This document shows, in pieces, positions 8,458-17,812 of a DNA stretch of 64,000 bases. Position 1 is the stretch's first letter; every line of letters begins with the position of its first letter. Position numbers and translations under genes: made by a program. The stretch is from an uncultured Bacteriovorax sp. (GTDB lineage: Bacteria; Bdellovibrionota; Bacteriovoracia; Bacteriovoracales; Bacteriovoracaceae): contig CAMLMH010000003.1 in NCBI GenBank assembly GCA_946481315.1, forward strand, positions 186,001 to 250,000, in the 5' to 3' direction. The notes under the pieces are model-generated. The model saw nothing but the letters and a program-made list of their open reading frames with translations, did no database searches and was not told the origin of the DNA.

Positions 8458-9711
8458 CTATTGGTCGTATTTTTTTATCAGAAGAGTTGTAAAGAAAAGT
8501 GAAAGAAGCACATAACCTAGAAACAAATAGAACCCGGGCTGTAGATTAGTCCCGTTGGTCGTCATGATCATCAGTTCTTCCGAAGCTGAACGCAAATGTC
8601 CAAGCTGCGAATTAATCACACCACTAAAACCGATGTATGACATGAAAATAGCAATGACAAGAACATCGGCCATAGACCATTTGCCTGCTTTTAAAACGAA
8701 AAAACTTATGAGCTTATTGTCTTTAGCGTCGGACTTAAAATAATAGAGAAAGGAACTGATCATTTTTAAGAGTGGAAAGACCAGGCTGAAATTCACCAGC
8801 AAGAGCCCGGTAAATTTCATTTTTAATTCAGCGTGACGAATCATGAGCCAGAAAACATCCATTATACTCTTTGACTGAAAAAACAAAACCTGATCCTTAA
8901 ATTCGATTGGATTATCCATTAAAATGAAACGCATTTTTGAAATTCGTGCTTCAAGATCTATCATTGGGGTGGTGATACCTGCTGCCAGTAACGTTAAAAG
9001 TAATAGGCCCAGACAGACTACGTGAATCGGAGAAAGACTGATTTTAAAAATAAACGGCAACAAAAAGGCAATGACCATTGTGAGCAGCAGTATTAAAGAT
9101 TGTTTTTTTATTTCTTCAAAACGATAACCAATTTCATAGGCCAGTTTAATTTTTGCTCCCTGAATGGTTTCGCTTTCAGTCCGGTCGATAATTGCTGAAA
9201 GTTTAGATGTATTCTGTGGATCATAAGACTGATCAAGATAATACAGCATTTTTTTCTTAAGAATATCCTTTAATTTTCCTTTATTCCTGGGTTTCTTAAT
9301 TTCCTGAATAATGGCATCTGCATAGGAAGGTATACCTTCTTTAATTTTTTCTACTTTAACGAAAGTATCCAGCAATCGCTGTTTGATATATCCGGTCAGG
9401 GTGCCTTTATTGATTTCCCGCATGCGCTCATTAACTTTCTCTATCAAAACATGCAGCTGAGCTTCAATGATATTTTTTAATTGACGCTGATGAGTTGTAG
9501 TCAGATCAATTTTATCTATTTCTTCCAGCAGAATATCGGTTATTTGCTCCTTCCAGGAGTCAACGCTGAACAGACCATATCGGATGTGGTTTAGCTCCGC
9601 CAGGTCCATTTTATTTTTCTGATTAATTTTAGCGTGAGTGATAACTTCGTAAGAAAGTCCAAGAGAAAAAATAACAACAAGAAGCAGAAAAATGGAATAG
9701 ACCTTTTTCAT
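8458..9711 (-). CDS. Membrane protein with PqiA-like C-terminal region
   Basis: A 417-residue inner-membrane protein: an N-terminal hydrophobic segment (5-22), a long helical probably periplasmic part (about 30-200), and then roughly five membrane spans. The C-terminal block, with KAGKWSMADVLVIAIFMSYI followed by a glycine-rich loop and LQPGFYLFLGYVLLSLFFTT, resembles the paraquat-inducible protein A core motif (GKWSM-x-DV). PqiA proteins work with MCE-domain proteins in lipid transport or envelope maintenance, but no MCE gene is seen here. Function assignment is tentative. Confidence 0.6.
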   Translation of the reverse strand: MKKVYSIFLLLVVIFSLGLSYEVITHAKINQKNKMDLAELNHIRYGLFSVDSWKEQITDILLEEIDKIDLTTTHQRQLKNIIEAQLHVLIEKVNERMREINKGTLTGYIKQRLLDTFVKVEKIKEGIPSYADAIIQEIKKPRNKGKLKDILKKKMLYYLDQSYDPQNTSKLSAIIDRTESETIQGAKIKLAYEIGYRFEEIKKQSLILLLTMVIAFLLPFIFKISLSPIHVVCLGLLLLTLLAAGITTPMIDLEARISKMRFILMDNPIEFKDQVLFFQSKSIMDVFWLMIRHAELKMKFTGLLLVNFSLVFPLLKMISSFLYYFKSDAKDNKLISFFVLKAGKWSMADVLVIAIFMSYIGFSGVINSQLGHLRSASEELMIMTTNGTNLQPGFYLFLGYVLLSLFFTTLLIKKYDQ

Positions 9712-9748
9712 CCTCTCATCTTAGAAGTTGCACTCTGCGTTTTGCAAC

Positions 9749-10624
9749 CTACAGTTTAACTAATGTGAGTCCATTGGAGAGTGGCATTTTAAGATAGGCA
9801 ACACCATTGTTTTCAGGTCTTGGTAAATGACCACCATCAATATTGACCTGGATCGAAGGAAGCAATAGGCGCGGTGCTTTGAGCGTTTTATCGCGCGCTT
9901 CACGGAATCGAATAAACTCTTCTTCGCTTGTATCAAATTTAAGCTGAATATTGCTCTGCTTGCTTTCACCAATAGTCGTCTGATACAACATTTCTCTTCC
10001 ATTAGGAGCATAGTCATGACCGACATAGACTTTCGTTTCATCTGGCAAAGAGTACAGATTGCGGGCCACTGAATGATAAAGATCGCGGGCACTACCTCGT
10101 GGAAAATCACAGCGTCCGGTACCTGAATCAGGCATGAAGAGAGAATCACCAGTAAAAACGTGACCTTTAAAATAATAACTCATGCAGGCAGGAGTATGAC
10201 CTGGAGTAGGAATTGCCCGGAAAGTAAGCGAGCCTAATGTTACATCTTCGAAATCTTTTAACAGACGGTCAAATTGCGATCCATCTGCAGGCATTTCCTG
10301 CAGATTAAAAACTTTTTTAAATGTCTCCTGGACAATCTTAATTCTCTCGCTGATGCATATTAAAGCTGAAGGAAAAAGTTTTTTTAACATCTGTGATGAG
10401 GAGATATGGTCAGCATGAGCATGTGTTTCCAGAATAGCTTTTGGCCGCAACTTCATGGCTGCAATATAATCGACAATGATCTTTAAACTTCGGTCTTCAA
10501 TTCTTCCGCTGGCGGGATCGTAGTCCAGAACCGGATCTATTATAATGGCGTCTTTAGTCTGCTCATCGCTGACAACATAACTGTGAGTAGCTGTTTCTGT
10601 ATCGTAAAAATGCTTTATCTTCAT
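9749..10624 (-). CDS. Metallo-beta-lactamase-fold hydrolase, persulfide dioxygenase/Blh-like
   Basis: A 291-residue protein of the ETHE1/Blh branch of the metallo-beta-lactamase fold. It has the metal motif THAHADH, then PTPGHTP, TGDSLFMPDSGTGRCDFPRG and VYVGHDY; the GTGRCDF signature is typical of sulfur dioxygenases, which oxidise glutathione persulfide. The ATG at 10624 has GGAGAG just upstream, better than the in-frame ATG five codons earlier. It lies 76 bp after thioredoxin 2 on the same strand, consistent with a sulfur or oxidative stress role. Confidence 0.8.
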   Translation of the reverse strand: MKIKHFYDTETATHSYVVSDEQTKDAIIIDPVLDYDPASGRIEDRSLKIIVDYIAAMKLRPKAILETHAHADHISSSQMLKKLFPSALICISERIKIVQETFKKVFNLQEMPADGSQFDRLLKDFEDVTLGSLTFRAIPTPGHTPACMSYYFKGHVFTGDSLFMPDSGTGRCDFPRGSARDLYHSVARNLYSLPDETKVYVGHDYAPNGREMLYQTTIGESKQSNIQLKFDTSEEEFIRFREARDKTLKAPRLLLPSIQVNIDGGHLPRPENNGVAYLKMPLSNGLTLVKL

Positions 10625-10700
10625 GCTCTCTCCACGCATCCTTCGCCTGAAATGCTATTTTAGCGAGATTAGACTTTATTTGTCGAGAGAGCAGGGAAAA

Positions 10701-11135
10701 CTAAATATGAGGTTTAATGAATTGCCCGACCTGGGCTGCGCTCATTGCACCCGCCTGACGGGCCACTTCCTTTCCATTTTTAATGACAATTGTACAGGGA
10801 ATTCCTCTGATGCCAAATTGTGCGGCAAGGGCCTGTTCTGTTTCAGTGCTCACCTTCAGAAAAATGGCCTGTTGGTTTTCTTTAGAAGCTTTCTCGTATT
10901 CAGGACCGTACATGCGACACGGTCCGCACCAGGTGGCCCAGAAGTCAACAATGACTGGGCCTTCTGCCATGGATAGGATTTTTTGAAAGTTATCTGTATT
11001 TACTTCTGCCACTAATCCATGCATTGCGAGTGATGAACCACATTTACCGCAGACAGGCGCACTTTCCAGCGCTTTTGCGGGGTTGATTTTATTTAAAGTC
11101 TGGCAGCTTTGACATTGTCCGAAAGTAGCAGTCAT
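10701..11135 (-). CDS. trxC: Thioredoxin 2 with N-terminal zinc ribbon
   Basis: Cytosolic thiol-disulfide reductase of 144 residues. Two N-terminal CxxC pairs (CQSC and CGKC) form the zinc-binding segment that defines TrxC. The thioredoxin fold follows with active-site WCGPC and the cis-proline in RGIPCT. GGGAGGATTAAA directly precedes the ATG at 11135, so longer starts are rejected. It is probably cotranscribed with the downstream persulfide-dioxygenase-like gene. Confidence 0.92.
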   Translation of the reverse strand: MTATFGQCQSCQTLNKINPAKALESAPVCGKCGSSLAMHGLVAEVNTDNFQKILSMAEGPVIVDFWATWCGPCRMYGPEYEKASKENQQAIFLKVSTETEQALAAQFGIRGIPCTIVIKNGKEVARQAGAMSAAQVGQFIKPHI

Positions 11136-11258
11136 TTTAATCCTCCCATGAAGGCCTTTGATCATTACATGTTCTTAGTTTACCTGAAGTTTCTGGACTT
11201 GTTTATTGATTCCTTCTATTGCTTGATAGGGACAATTTATCGTACTAAGATAGGGCCC

Positions 11259-12452
11259 ATGCAAAATTCCAAAATACCCCAGCGTTATGTCATTCTCATA
11301 CTGGGCTGTCTAACTGCCTTATCGCCATTTTCCATAGACATGTATTTGTCGGCGTTTCCCATAATGGCCGGCTATTTTAATTCCACAGTCGCAGAAGTTT
11401 CCATTACACTTTCGAGCTATTTTATAGGCATGGCTTCCGGACAACTTTTTTATGGTCCACTTATGGACCGCTTTGGACGAAAGAAGCCACTGGCCGCAGG
11501 ACTCTGTATATACATATCGGCGAGTATCGGTTGTGTTTTTTCGTCTTCTGTTGAAATGCTGATGATACTGCGTTTTCTGCAAGCACTAGGCGGATGTGCT
11601 GCGAGCATAGGTGCTTTTGCAACTGTCCGTGATTTTTTTTCTCCGGCACAAAGTGCTCGCGTTTTATCCACGCTCATTCTTATCCTTGGAGTTTCACCTC
11701 TGCTGGCACCGACAATCGGAGGTTACCTGGCGGTTTATTTTGGATGGACCTCCATTTTTTACACACTGGCCGCTGGTGCAACCCTGCTGTTATTTGTTGT
11801 GATGAAATATCTACCGGAGAGTCACCGCGGAGATAAGGCCCATATTCTGAGACCTCTGCCAATTCTCAAAAATTATCTCGCTATTGTAAAAGAGCCGAGT
11901 TTTTACACTTATGCTGTTTCCGGCGCCCTGGCCTTTTCAAGCCTCTTTGTTTATCTCGCTTCATCGCCAACTATTTTCATGAGTTTTTTTAAAGTAGGTG
12001 AGCAGGTCTATGGATGGATATTTGCTTTTATCGCAATGGGACTGGTGGGAATGAGTCAGCTCAATGTTTTTTTAATGAAAAGATTGAGCAGCGAATCTAT
12101 TTTAAAAGGCGCATTGCTGATCATGAATATGATCACAATATTGTTTTTCATCAGTGCTTATACCGGGTGGTATAATATATACACTGTGGTCTTTACCATT
12201 TTTTGCATGATGGGATGTATGGGGTTAACAAATCCCAACGCTACAGCGCTGGCCATGGCCCCATTTGGATCACGCGCAGGAAGTGCTTCTTCCATGATTG
12301 GTTTTACTCAGATGGGCATGGGGGCGCTTGCTTCGATGATCGTCGGATTGTTGCATGCTAAAGAGCTTTATCCGCTGACGGCTATTTTCGTAGGAACTTC
12401 TTCACTGGCAGTCATTGTTCTATTTTTAGGCAGAAGATCTTTTGGTCGCTAA
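11259..12452 (+). CDS. MFS multidrug efflux transporter, Bcr/CflA family
   Basis: A 397-residue major facilitator with twelve predicted helices. The opening (VILILGCLTALSPFSIDMYL) and the loop 2-3 motif GPLMDRFGRKKPL are classic for Bcr/CflA drug/proton antiporters. The start at 11259 is chosen by family alignment; the ribosome site is weak (AGGG). It overlaps the convergent Rrf2 regulator gene by four bases. The substrate is unknown. Confidence 0.87.
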   Translation: MQNSKIPQRYVILILGCLTALSPFSIDMYLSAFPIMAGYFNSTVAEVSITLSSYFIGMASGQLFYGPLMDRFGRKKPLAAGLCIYISASIGCVFSSSVEMLMILRFLQALGGCAASIGAFATVRDFFSPAQSARVLSTLILILGVSPLLAPTIGGYLAVYFGWTSIFYTLAAGATLLLFVVMKYLPESHRGDKAHILRPLPILKNYLAIVKEPSFYTYAVSGALAFSSLFVYLASSPTIFMSFFKVGEQVYGWIFAFIAMGLVGMSQLNVFLMKRLSSESILKGALLIMNMITILFFISAYTGWYNIYTVVFTIFCMMGCMGLTNPNATALAMAPFGSRAGSASSMIGFTQMGMGALASMIVGLLHAKELYPLTAIFVGTSSLAVIVLFLGRRSFGR

Positions 12453-12862
12453 TTAATTTTTTTCATGAGATCGTGTAGGGTTTTTTTTGCCAGATAAGAC
12501 TGAGTTGCCGATTCTATTCCACACACGATTTCTTCCAGTACCTGTTCAATATTGCAGCTGACTTTGCAGTTTTTTACTACTGGCTTACAGTGAATGTTGA
12601 CCAGTCTTTTTTCATTGGTCGCGGCAACATAAATATCTTTCAGATTAATTTCCTGAGGTCTTCGTGCAAGCTGAATTCCTCCGCCTTTTCCGCGAAAACT
12701 ATTTAATAGTTCAGCTTCCACCAGTCGTGAGACTATTTTTCGGATGAAGGTTGGATTTGTTTTTAATACGGTGGCCAGTAACTCAGAATTCACCATCTCA
12801 TCCTGGTGAATAGCAACGGTCATCATAATCTGAACTGAAACTGAAAATCTGGTATCAATCAT
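12449..12862 (-). CDS. Rrf2-family transcriptional regulator
   Basis: A 137-residue winged-helix regulator. The start DTRFSVSVQIMMTVA, recognition region (NPTFIRKIVSRLVEAELL) and RGKGGGIQLARRP wing are characteristic of Rrf2 proteins. Three cysteines in the block HCKPVVKNCKVSCNIE could bind an iron-sulfur cluster or sense thiol stress, but their spacing (C-x6-C-x3-C) is not that of IscR or NsrR. The ATG at 12862 has AGG upstream. It is divergent from the tRNA/nemA unit, so it is a good candidate regulator of the reductase or the overlapping efflux pump. Confidence 0.85.
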   Translation of the reverse strand: MIDTRFSVSVQIMMTVAIHQDEMVNSELLATVLKTNPTFIRKIVSRLVEAELLNSFRGKGGGIQLARRPQEINLKDIYVAATNEKRLVNIHCKPVVKNCKVSCNIEQVLEEIVCGIESATQSYLAKKTLHDLMKKIN

Positions 12863-12918
12863 GTGCCTATAGTAACACATGAATTTTAGAAAAAAAAAGA
12901 AAAATGTGCTTTTTATTG

Positions 12919-12947
12919 TTGCATTTAATTTGATCCGGCATTAATGT
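12919..12947 (+). promoter_or_regulatory. Probable sigma-70 promoter for tRNA-Cys and nemA
   Basis: TTGCAT and TAATGT are separated by 17 bp, with the predicted start near 12954, 19 bp before the tRNA 5' end. No other promoter is obvious before the reductase gene, so both may be transcribed together. Confidence 0.5.
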
Positions 12948-12972
12948 ATCAATCACGGATGCATTAAACTAT

Positions 12973-13048
12973 GGAGATGTGCCCGAGTGTTAAAGGCAAC
13001 AGATTGCAACCCTGTTGAACGGTGGTTAAAGTCCATCCATCTCCTCCA
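12973..13048 (+). tRNA. tRNA-Cys (anticodon GCA), with non-consensus D and T loops
   Basis: A 7-bp acceptor stem (GGAGATG/CATCTCC), a U73 discriminator typical of cysteine tRNA, an encoded CCA, anticodon loop TTGCAAC (GCA at 34-36) and a 5-bp T stem (GGTGG/CCATC, one G-U) are all visible. Odd points: the D stem reads either with a C10-C25 mismatch or with a one-base acceptor-D linker, the D loop lacks the GG at 18-19 (GT instead), the T loop is TTAAAGT so C56 is A, and the anticodon stem has an A31-C39 mismatch. The U19/A56 pair would be compensatory. It could be functional or a decaying extra copy. Confidence 0.7.
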
Positions 13049-13070
13049 AAAATTTAAAGAGAGTTTCATT

Positions 13071-14126
13071 ATGAGTTCAATTCTGTTTACTGAACTAAAA
13101 ATTGGTGCCTTAACAATTCCTAACCGGATTATCATGGCCCCACTAACCCGCGCACGCGCAGCTAATCCTGGTCGGATACCCAATGATCTGATGGCCGAAT
13201 ATTATGAGCAGCGGGCATCGGCCGGGCTCATTATTTCTGAAGCCACATCTGTCACTCCAATGGGTGTCGGTTATGCCAATACACCCGGGATCTGGTCCAG
13301 CGAGCAGGTTCAGGGATGGAAAAAAATTACTCAGGCAGTTCATGCAAAAGGTGGGAAAATCTTTATTCAATTATGGCATGTCGGAAGAATTTCCGACCCG
13401 ATATTTTTGAACGGAGAATCACCGGTTGCTCCCTCTGCTATCAGACCAAAGGGGCATGTTTCTCTGGTTCGTCCTCAAAAAGAATATGTCACGCCCCGGG
13501 CCTTAATGACAGCTGAAATTCCAACTGTCATAGCTGCCTATAAACAAGCGGCCATCAATGCCAAGGAAGCTGGTTTTGATGGAGCAGAAATACACGGGGC
13601 TAACGGTTATTTACTGGATCAGTTCTTACAAGACGGAACAAATAAACGAACTGATCAATATGGCGGCAATATCGAAAACAGAGCGAGGCTTATGCTGGAA
13701 GTCACAGACGCAGTCATTAGCGTGTTTGGTGCTGACAGGGTAGGGATGCATCTGGCCCCGCGAGGTGACTCTCATGATATGTCTGATAGTAATCCAAGGG
13801 AGACATTTGGTTACGTGGCCCGGGAATTAGGAAAAAGAAAAATCGCTTTTATCTTCACTCGTGAATATCTTGGTCCGGATAGCATTTCATCCGAACTAAA
13901 AGAGCAGTTTGGTGGAGTTTTAATCGCTAATGAGAAGCTGACTCGTGAGAGCGCGGAAGAACTGATCATGAGCGGAAAAGCGGATGCTGTCTCATTTGGT
14001 ATCCCATTTATCTCCAATCCTGATTTACCAAAACGCTTTCTGGAAAATGCGTCTTTGAATATAACTAACTTTGACAAACTTTACGGAACAGGAACGGAAG
14101 GTTATACCGATTACCCTTCTCTCTAG
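13071..14126 (+). CDS. nemA: Alkene reductase / Old Yellow Enzyme (NemA-like)
   Basis: A 351-residue FMN-dependent ene-reductase, cytosolic, reducing electrophilic alkenes, nitro compounds or nitrate esters with NAD(P)H. Visible motifs are the N-terminal RIIMAPLTRARA, QLWHVGRIS, and the active-site block AEIHGANGYLLDQFLQDGTN with the His/Asn pair. The true start is the ATG at 13071 after AAAGAGAG; an in-frame upstream ATG lies inside the tRNA gene. It is 22 bp downstream of tRNA-Cys and divergent from the Rrf2 regulator, which may control it. Confidence 0.88.
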   Translation: MSSILFTELKIGALTIPNRIIMAPLTRARAANPGRIPNDLMAEYYEQRASAGLIISEATSVTPMGVGYANTPGIWSSEQVQGWKKITQAVHAKGGKIFIQLWHVGRISDPIFLNGESPVAPSAIRPKGHVSLVRPQKEYVTPRALMTAEIPTVIAAYKQAAINAKEAGFDGAEIHGANGYLLDQFLQDGTNKRTDQYGGNIENRARLMLEVTDAVISVFGADRVGMHLAPRGDSHDMSDSNPRETFGYVARELGKRKIAFIFTREYLGPDSISSELKEQFGGVLIANEKLTRESAEELIMSGKADAVSFGIPFISNPDLPKRFLENASLNITNFDKLYGTGTEGYTDYPSL

Positions 14127-14220
14127 AGGGAAAATCCCTTTGTTTGTAAAAAATGTCACTTTTGGCTAAACTTCTTTTGTCTTAGTTTTTCAAATAGAAT
14201 ACTGTAGACTGAATAAGGAT

Positions 14221-15771
14221 ATGCACATAATAACCAGTAAAAAAACAAAATATCTTCAGGACATTCAGAAGAGTATCAGCTCTTTTGATATGGACACTGC
14301 TTTAAAAAATTTGCTTCGTCATCAAAGTCTTTTCCGTTTTAAATCAGGTGATGAAGAATCAATTGATTTTTATCTTACTCTCATCAATATGGGTTCTTAT
14401 AAATTACTTAACAAACTCATGCTGGCCAAGCTGGATGCAACGGTTTTGGAAAGAGAATCACTGGACAATGAAACAATTATTAAAATGATTGTTTTTGCCC
14501 GGGTACTGGCCGCTCAGGGACTCAATCAATCGAGCAAAGAAATTCTTAAACATTTAAAAAAATTTACCATTAAACTATCCAGTCCATGTGAATCACAGCT
14601 TTATTATAAATCTCTTTTTTATGTGCATTTTCACAATATGGACATTGAACAGTGTCAGGAAGTATTGGAGCAGTATAAAGCTGTGGCTGAAAATAAAGCG
14701 GAAAAACTTTATTTTTATCATTCCTCACGTCTAAGTATTTTCTTTATCCAGAAAAACATTACAGCTGCAGAAACAGAGTTTAAGGCCCTGCAGGAATTAA
14801 TTCCAGTTTTAACCCGTCCATATCACCAGACCTATCACAAAGTTTATCAATTCATGATTAATATTTTGCATAATGAACTGGATGAATCTGGTTACATTGC
14901 AACTGAAGAAATTTCTTCCAAACTGGTCGGTGAAGTCGATAAACTTTTTATTATGTATATCCAGCTTCGCTATTTAATCAGGCTGGATGATCATGCACGT
15001 TTACTGGAGCACGTAGAAAAAATCTATCACTATAAAGAACTCGACGGCTCAGCTTGCGGTTATTTAAGAAAAGACATGCAGGAAGAGTTTAAAAAGAGCT
15101 TCTACTTACACGCAGCAGTTAGGCATACCCGGCTTAGACTGGAAATTCTGCGCCAGCATAATGCCCGTAATGAAGTTGTAGAGCTAACCAGCAGTAAAGG
15201 GCTTAATGTAGTTTCTTATTTCGAATTACCTTTTCATTCCAATCAGCTCGATCTGCGGGCCGGAGTCATCGTTCGTAACGGGAAACTGGAACCTTTAACT
15301 GAACTACAACGCTGCTTTCTTTATCATGTCATGACGGCAGGAGATAACGGTATAAAATGGATCATGCTCGCTGAAGCGATCCATGGACCAGGTCTTCGCT
15401 TTGATCTGCACTTTGAATCTCTTCGTAAAATGGCCGCTAAACTGCGCAGCCTGGGAATTAATATCACATATAAAGACGAACGCTATCGATTCGTCACAGA
15501 TCTCGAATCTACAATCTTTGCTTTGCATTTCATCCCCGGCAATCTGGTTTTATATATTGCTCGTCACTTCAAACAGAAATCATTCACCGCCGATGAAATT
15601 TCCTCTGTCTTAGGATTTAAAAAATCTCGCACCGGTGAGTACATACTGGACTGGCTAGAGAGCAAAAAAATCAGCCAGCTTGCAGTCAAAGGAAAACAAA
15701 AACATTACATCATCAACTACGCGAAGGTGAATCCTTTAAATCTTCCGTCAGAAGCTGCACAAAATGAGTAA
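14221..15771 (+). CDS. Helical-repeat protein with C-terminal winged-helix domains
   Basis: A 516-residue protein I cannot place in a named family. Residues 1-about 330 are all-helical with TPR-like periodicity. From about 350 there is a segment resembling an OmpR-type winged helix (ELQRCFLYHVMTA, then LRKMAAKLRSLGINITYKDE, wing RYRFV). From about 440 a second small helix-turn-helix follows (SFTADEISSVLGFKKSRTGE). This layout suggests a transcriptional regulator with a protein-binding or ligand-binding repeat domain. It sits upstream of the chemoreceptor on the same strand but is separated by 240 bp. Confidence 0.65.
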   Translation: MHIITSKKTKYLQDIQKSISSFDMDTALKNLLRHQSLFRFKSGDEESIDFYLTLINMGSYKLLNKLMLAKLDATVLERESLDNETIIKMIVFARVLAAQGLNQSSKEILKHLKKFTIKLSSPCESQLYYKSLFYVHFHNMDIEQCQEVLEQYKAVAENKAEKLYFYHSSRLSIFFIQKNITAAETEFKALQELIPVLTRPYHQTYHKVYQFMINILHNELDESGYIATEEISSKLVGEVDKLFIMYIQLRYLIRLDDHARLLEHVEKIYHYKELDGSACGYLRKDMQEEFKKSFYLHAAVRHTRLRLEILRQHNARNEVVELTSSKGLNVVSYFELPFHSNQLDLRAGVIVRNGKLEPLTELQRCFLYHVMTAGDNGIKWIMLAEAIHGPGLRFDLHFESLRKMAAKLRSLGINITYKDERYRFVTDLESTIFALHFIPGNLVLYIARHFKQKSFTADEISSVLGFKKSRTGEYILDWLESKKISQLAVKGKQKHYIINYAKVNPLNLPSEAAQNE

Positions 15772-16011
15772 ATCCGGATCAGTTCCGCTTTTTTTATAAT
15801 TAACATAACTTTATTTAATCAAAGGGCAGGGCTTACGTGTTACTAAAAACCTGCAACACAAAGTTTTGGCCATCCTAAAGACAAGATTTTTTTAACTTTC
15901 AGAAATGAGTTCTGGAATAGACTGATGCAAATCTTATTTCTCAATCATAAAAAAAATTTAACCGAATATTATTCAAGTTTATCAAAGAAAGAAACCAACC
16001 GAGGATATTAC

Positions 16012-17763
16012 ATGAAGAATACTAGTCTGCGTTTTAAACTTTTCACGCTCTCTGCATTCCTGCTGGCCGTTGCTTTAATTGTTGGTGGTGTGGGTTACTG
16101 GTCATCCAGTAATATCGTTAAAAATTTCAGTAAAGTTACGGATTGGAATTTACCAAATACCCGCTATGTGTACGACATGATCATGCATAGTAGACAGGCA
16201 CGTATCTATGCTTTTCAACTTGCCATGCCTGGTCTTGATTCTGCTCGTGGCGATAAGCTAGTTGAGGAAGTAGAAGAACTATTTAAAAAATTTGATAACT
16301 CTCGGAGCATTTATCTGAAAGAAGAATTTGGTCCGGGAGAAGAGGACATCTGGAAGCGCATTGATAAACCTTTACAGGATATCAAAAATAGTACATTGAA
16401 GGTCGTCGATCTTTATAAGAAGAAACCGTCAGCAGATTCTCCGGAAATGAAAGAGATGGTTCGATTGATAACACATGAAATTGATCAGGCCAATGAAATT
16501 GTAAAACCTTCCGTTGTTGAATTAATTAACTATCATCTTAACGATTCTATGAAGAGTACAGAGCTAGCAAAAGAAGCAGCTAATAAAGGAACTCTTTATA
16601 CAATTCTGGCGATCTTAATTGGTTCAATTGCCGGATCATTATTTGCGATCTCTTTTTCTAATAATTTAGTGAACACTTTAAGTGCCATCAGCCGTTCGCT
16701 TTCTGATGCCAGTGCCAATGTTGGTTCGGGGTCTACGCAAATTGCTTCTGCTTCTCAGGAACTTTCACAAGCGACAACAGAGCAGGCAGCTTCTCTGCAA
16801 CAAACTGCTTCTTCAATTGAAGAAATGAACAGTATGATCAGCAGAAACACTGATAATGCCAAAAAATCTTCGGAATACTCGCTGATCAGTCAATCGAATG
16901 CGCAAAAAGGTAAGGCCACTGTAGAACAAATGATTTTATCAATTGATGAAATCAATAATGCCAACACCAAAATCAAAGAGCAAGTTGACCATAGTAATGC
17001 TCAGATGCAGGAAATCGTAAAGGTCATTGGTGAAATTGGTAACAAGACAAAAGTTATTAACGATATCGTGTTTCAGACAAAGCTTCTTTCTTTCAATGCT
17101 TCAGTTGAAGCGGCCAGAGCAGGAGATCACGGTAAAGGGTTTGCGGTAGTTGCAGAAGAAGTTGGTAACCTGGCAAGCATGAGTGGTAGTGCCGCTCAGG
17201 AAATTTCTCAAATGCTGGATGACAGTATTAAAAAAGTTGAAGGCATTGTTAACGATACAAAACTCAATGTTGGGCGACTGGTTGATGAATCAAAAGTTAA
17301 GGTTGAATCCGGAACAAAAATTGCTCATGATTGCGGTCAAGTTCTGGAGGAAATCGTTTCAAGTATTTCAAACGTAGCTTCAATGACTCAAGAGATCTCA
17401 GTGGCCAGTACAGAACAGGCCCAAGGTATGACAGAAATTACCCGTGCCATGAACTCGCTGGATCAAGTAACTCAGCAAAACTCAGCTGTTTCTGAACAAG
17501 CAGCAAGTGCTGCGGAAGAATTATCCGGTCAGGCAATGTCGTTAAATGATCTGGTAGCGACTCTTGTTCGCACCGTTAATGGCGGTGACGTCCCGCTTAA
17601 GCACCAGAACGTTATGGCCCGCCCGGCCCCGGTAAGAAAAGAGAACGTAGTGGCACTGCAACCAAAGAAAAAAGTTGCAACCAACGATGCACCAGCTCCT
17701 AAAATGAAAGCAACTGCAGACCAGCCACCTGTCTATGATGATTCTCGTTTTTCTGATGTTTAA
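16012..17763 (+). CDS. Methyl-accepting chemotaxis protein
   Basis: A 583-residue chemoreceptor: first membrane helix about residues 8-30, a periplasmic four-helix-bundle-type sensor (about 31-190), second membrane helix about 200-222, then the cytoplasmic signalling coiled coil. The hairpin tip carries FQTKLLSFNASVEAARAGDH followed by GKGFAVVAEEVGNLA, the kinase-contact region. No clear HAMP domain is seen between the second helix and the signalling domain. The C-terminal 40 residues are low complexity. GAGG lies eight bases before the ATG at 16012. Ligand unknown. Confidence 0.9.
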   Translation: MKNTSLRFKLFTLSAFLLAVALIVGGVGYWSSSNIVKNFSKVTDWNLPNTRYVYDMIMHSRQARIYAFQLAMPGLDSARGDKLVEEVEELFKKFDNSRSIYLKEEFGPGEEDIWKRIDKPLQDIKNSTLKVVDLYKKKPSADSPEMKEMVRLITHEIDQANEIVKPSVVELINYHLNDSMKSTELAKEAANKGTLYTILAILIGSIAGSLFAISFSNNLVNTLSAISRSLSDASANVGSGSTQIASASQELSQATTEQAASLQQTASSIEEMNSMISRNTDNAKKSSEYSLISQSNAQKGKATVEQMILSIDEINNANTKIKEQVDHSNAQMQEIVKVIGEIGNKTKVINDIVFQTKLLSFNASVEAARAGDHGKGFAVVAEEVGNLASMSGSAAQEISQMLDDSIKKVEGIVNDTKLNVGRLVDESKVKVESGTKIAHDCGQVLEEIVSSISNVASMTQEISVASTEQAQGMTEITRAMNSLDQVTQQNSAVSEQAASAAEELSGQAMSLNDLVATLVRTVNGGDVPLKHQNVMARPAPVRKENVVALQPKKKVATNDAPAPKMKATADQPPVYDDSRFSDV

Positions 17764-17772
17764 AAAATAATG

Positions 17773-17808
17773 AACTCCTGTAGAATAGTTATAAATTCTA
17801 CAGGAGTT
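17773..17808 (+). terminator. Terminator-like hairpin that contains the next gene's Shine-Dalgarno
   Basis: AACTCCTGTAGAAT and ATTCTACAGGAGTT form a perfect 14-bp stem with an 8-base loop, ten bases after the chemoreceptor stop. The 3' arm contains AGGAG, which is the only ribosome site for the following esterase gene, and is followed by a short T-rich stretch. It probably ends chemoreceptor transcription and would block esterase translation on any read-through RNA. Confidence 0.7.
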
Positions 17809-17812
17809 TTCT

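Noticed and set aside
13984..14016. NemA lacks the arginine usual before the FIxNPDL motif (GIPFISNPDL)
   Set aside because: A large subgroup of alkene reductases has GVPFIANPDL with no arginine, and the rest of the protein fits that subgroup, so this is normal variation.
15913..15926. TGG...TGC before the chemoreceptor as a sigma-54 promoter
   Set aside because: The spacing is eleven, not ten, bases between GG and GC.
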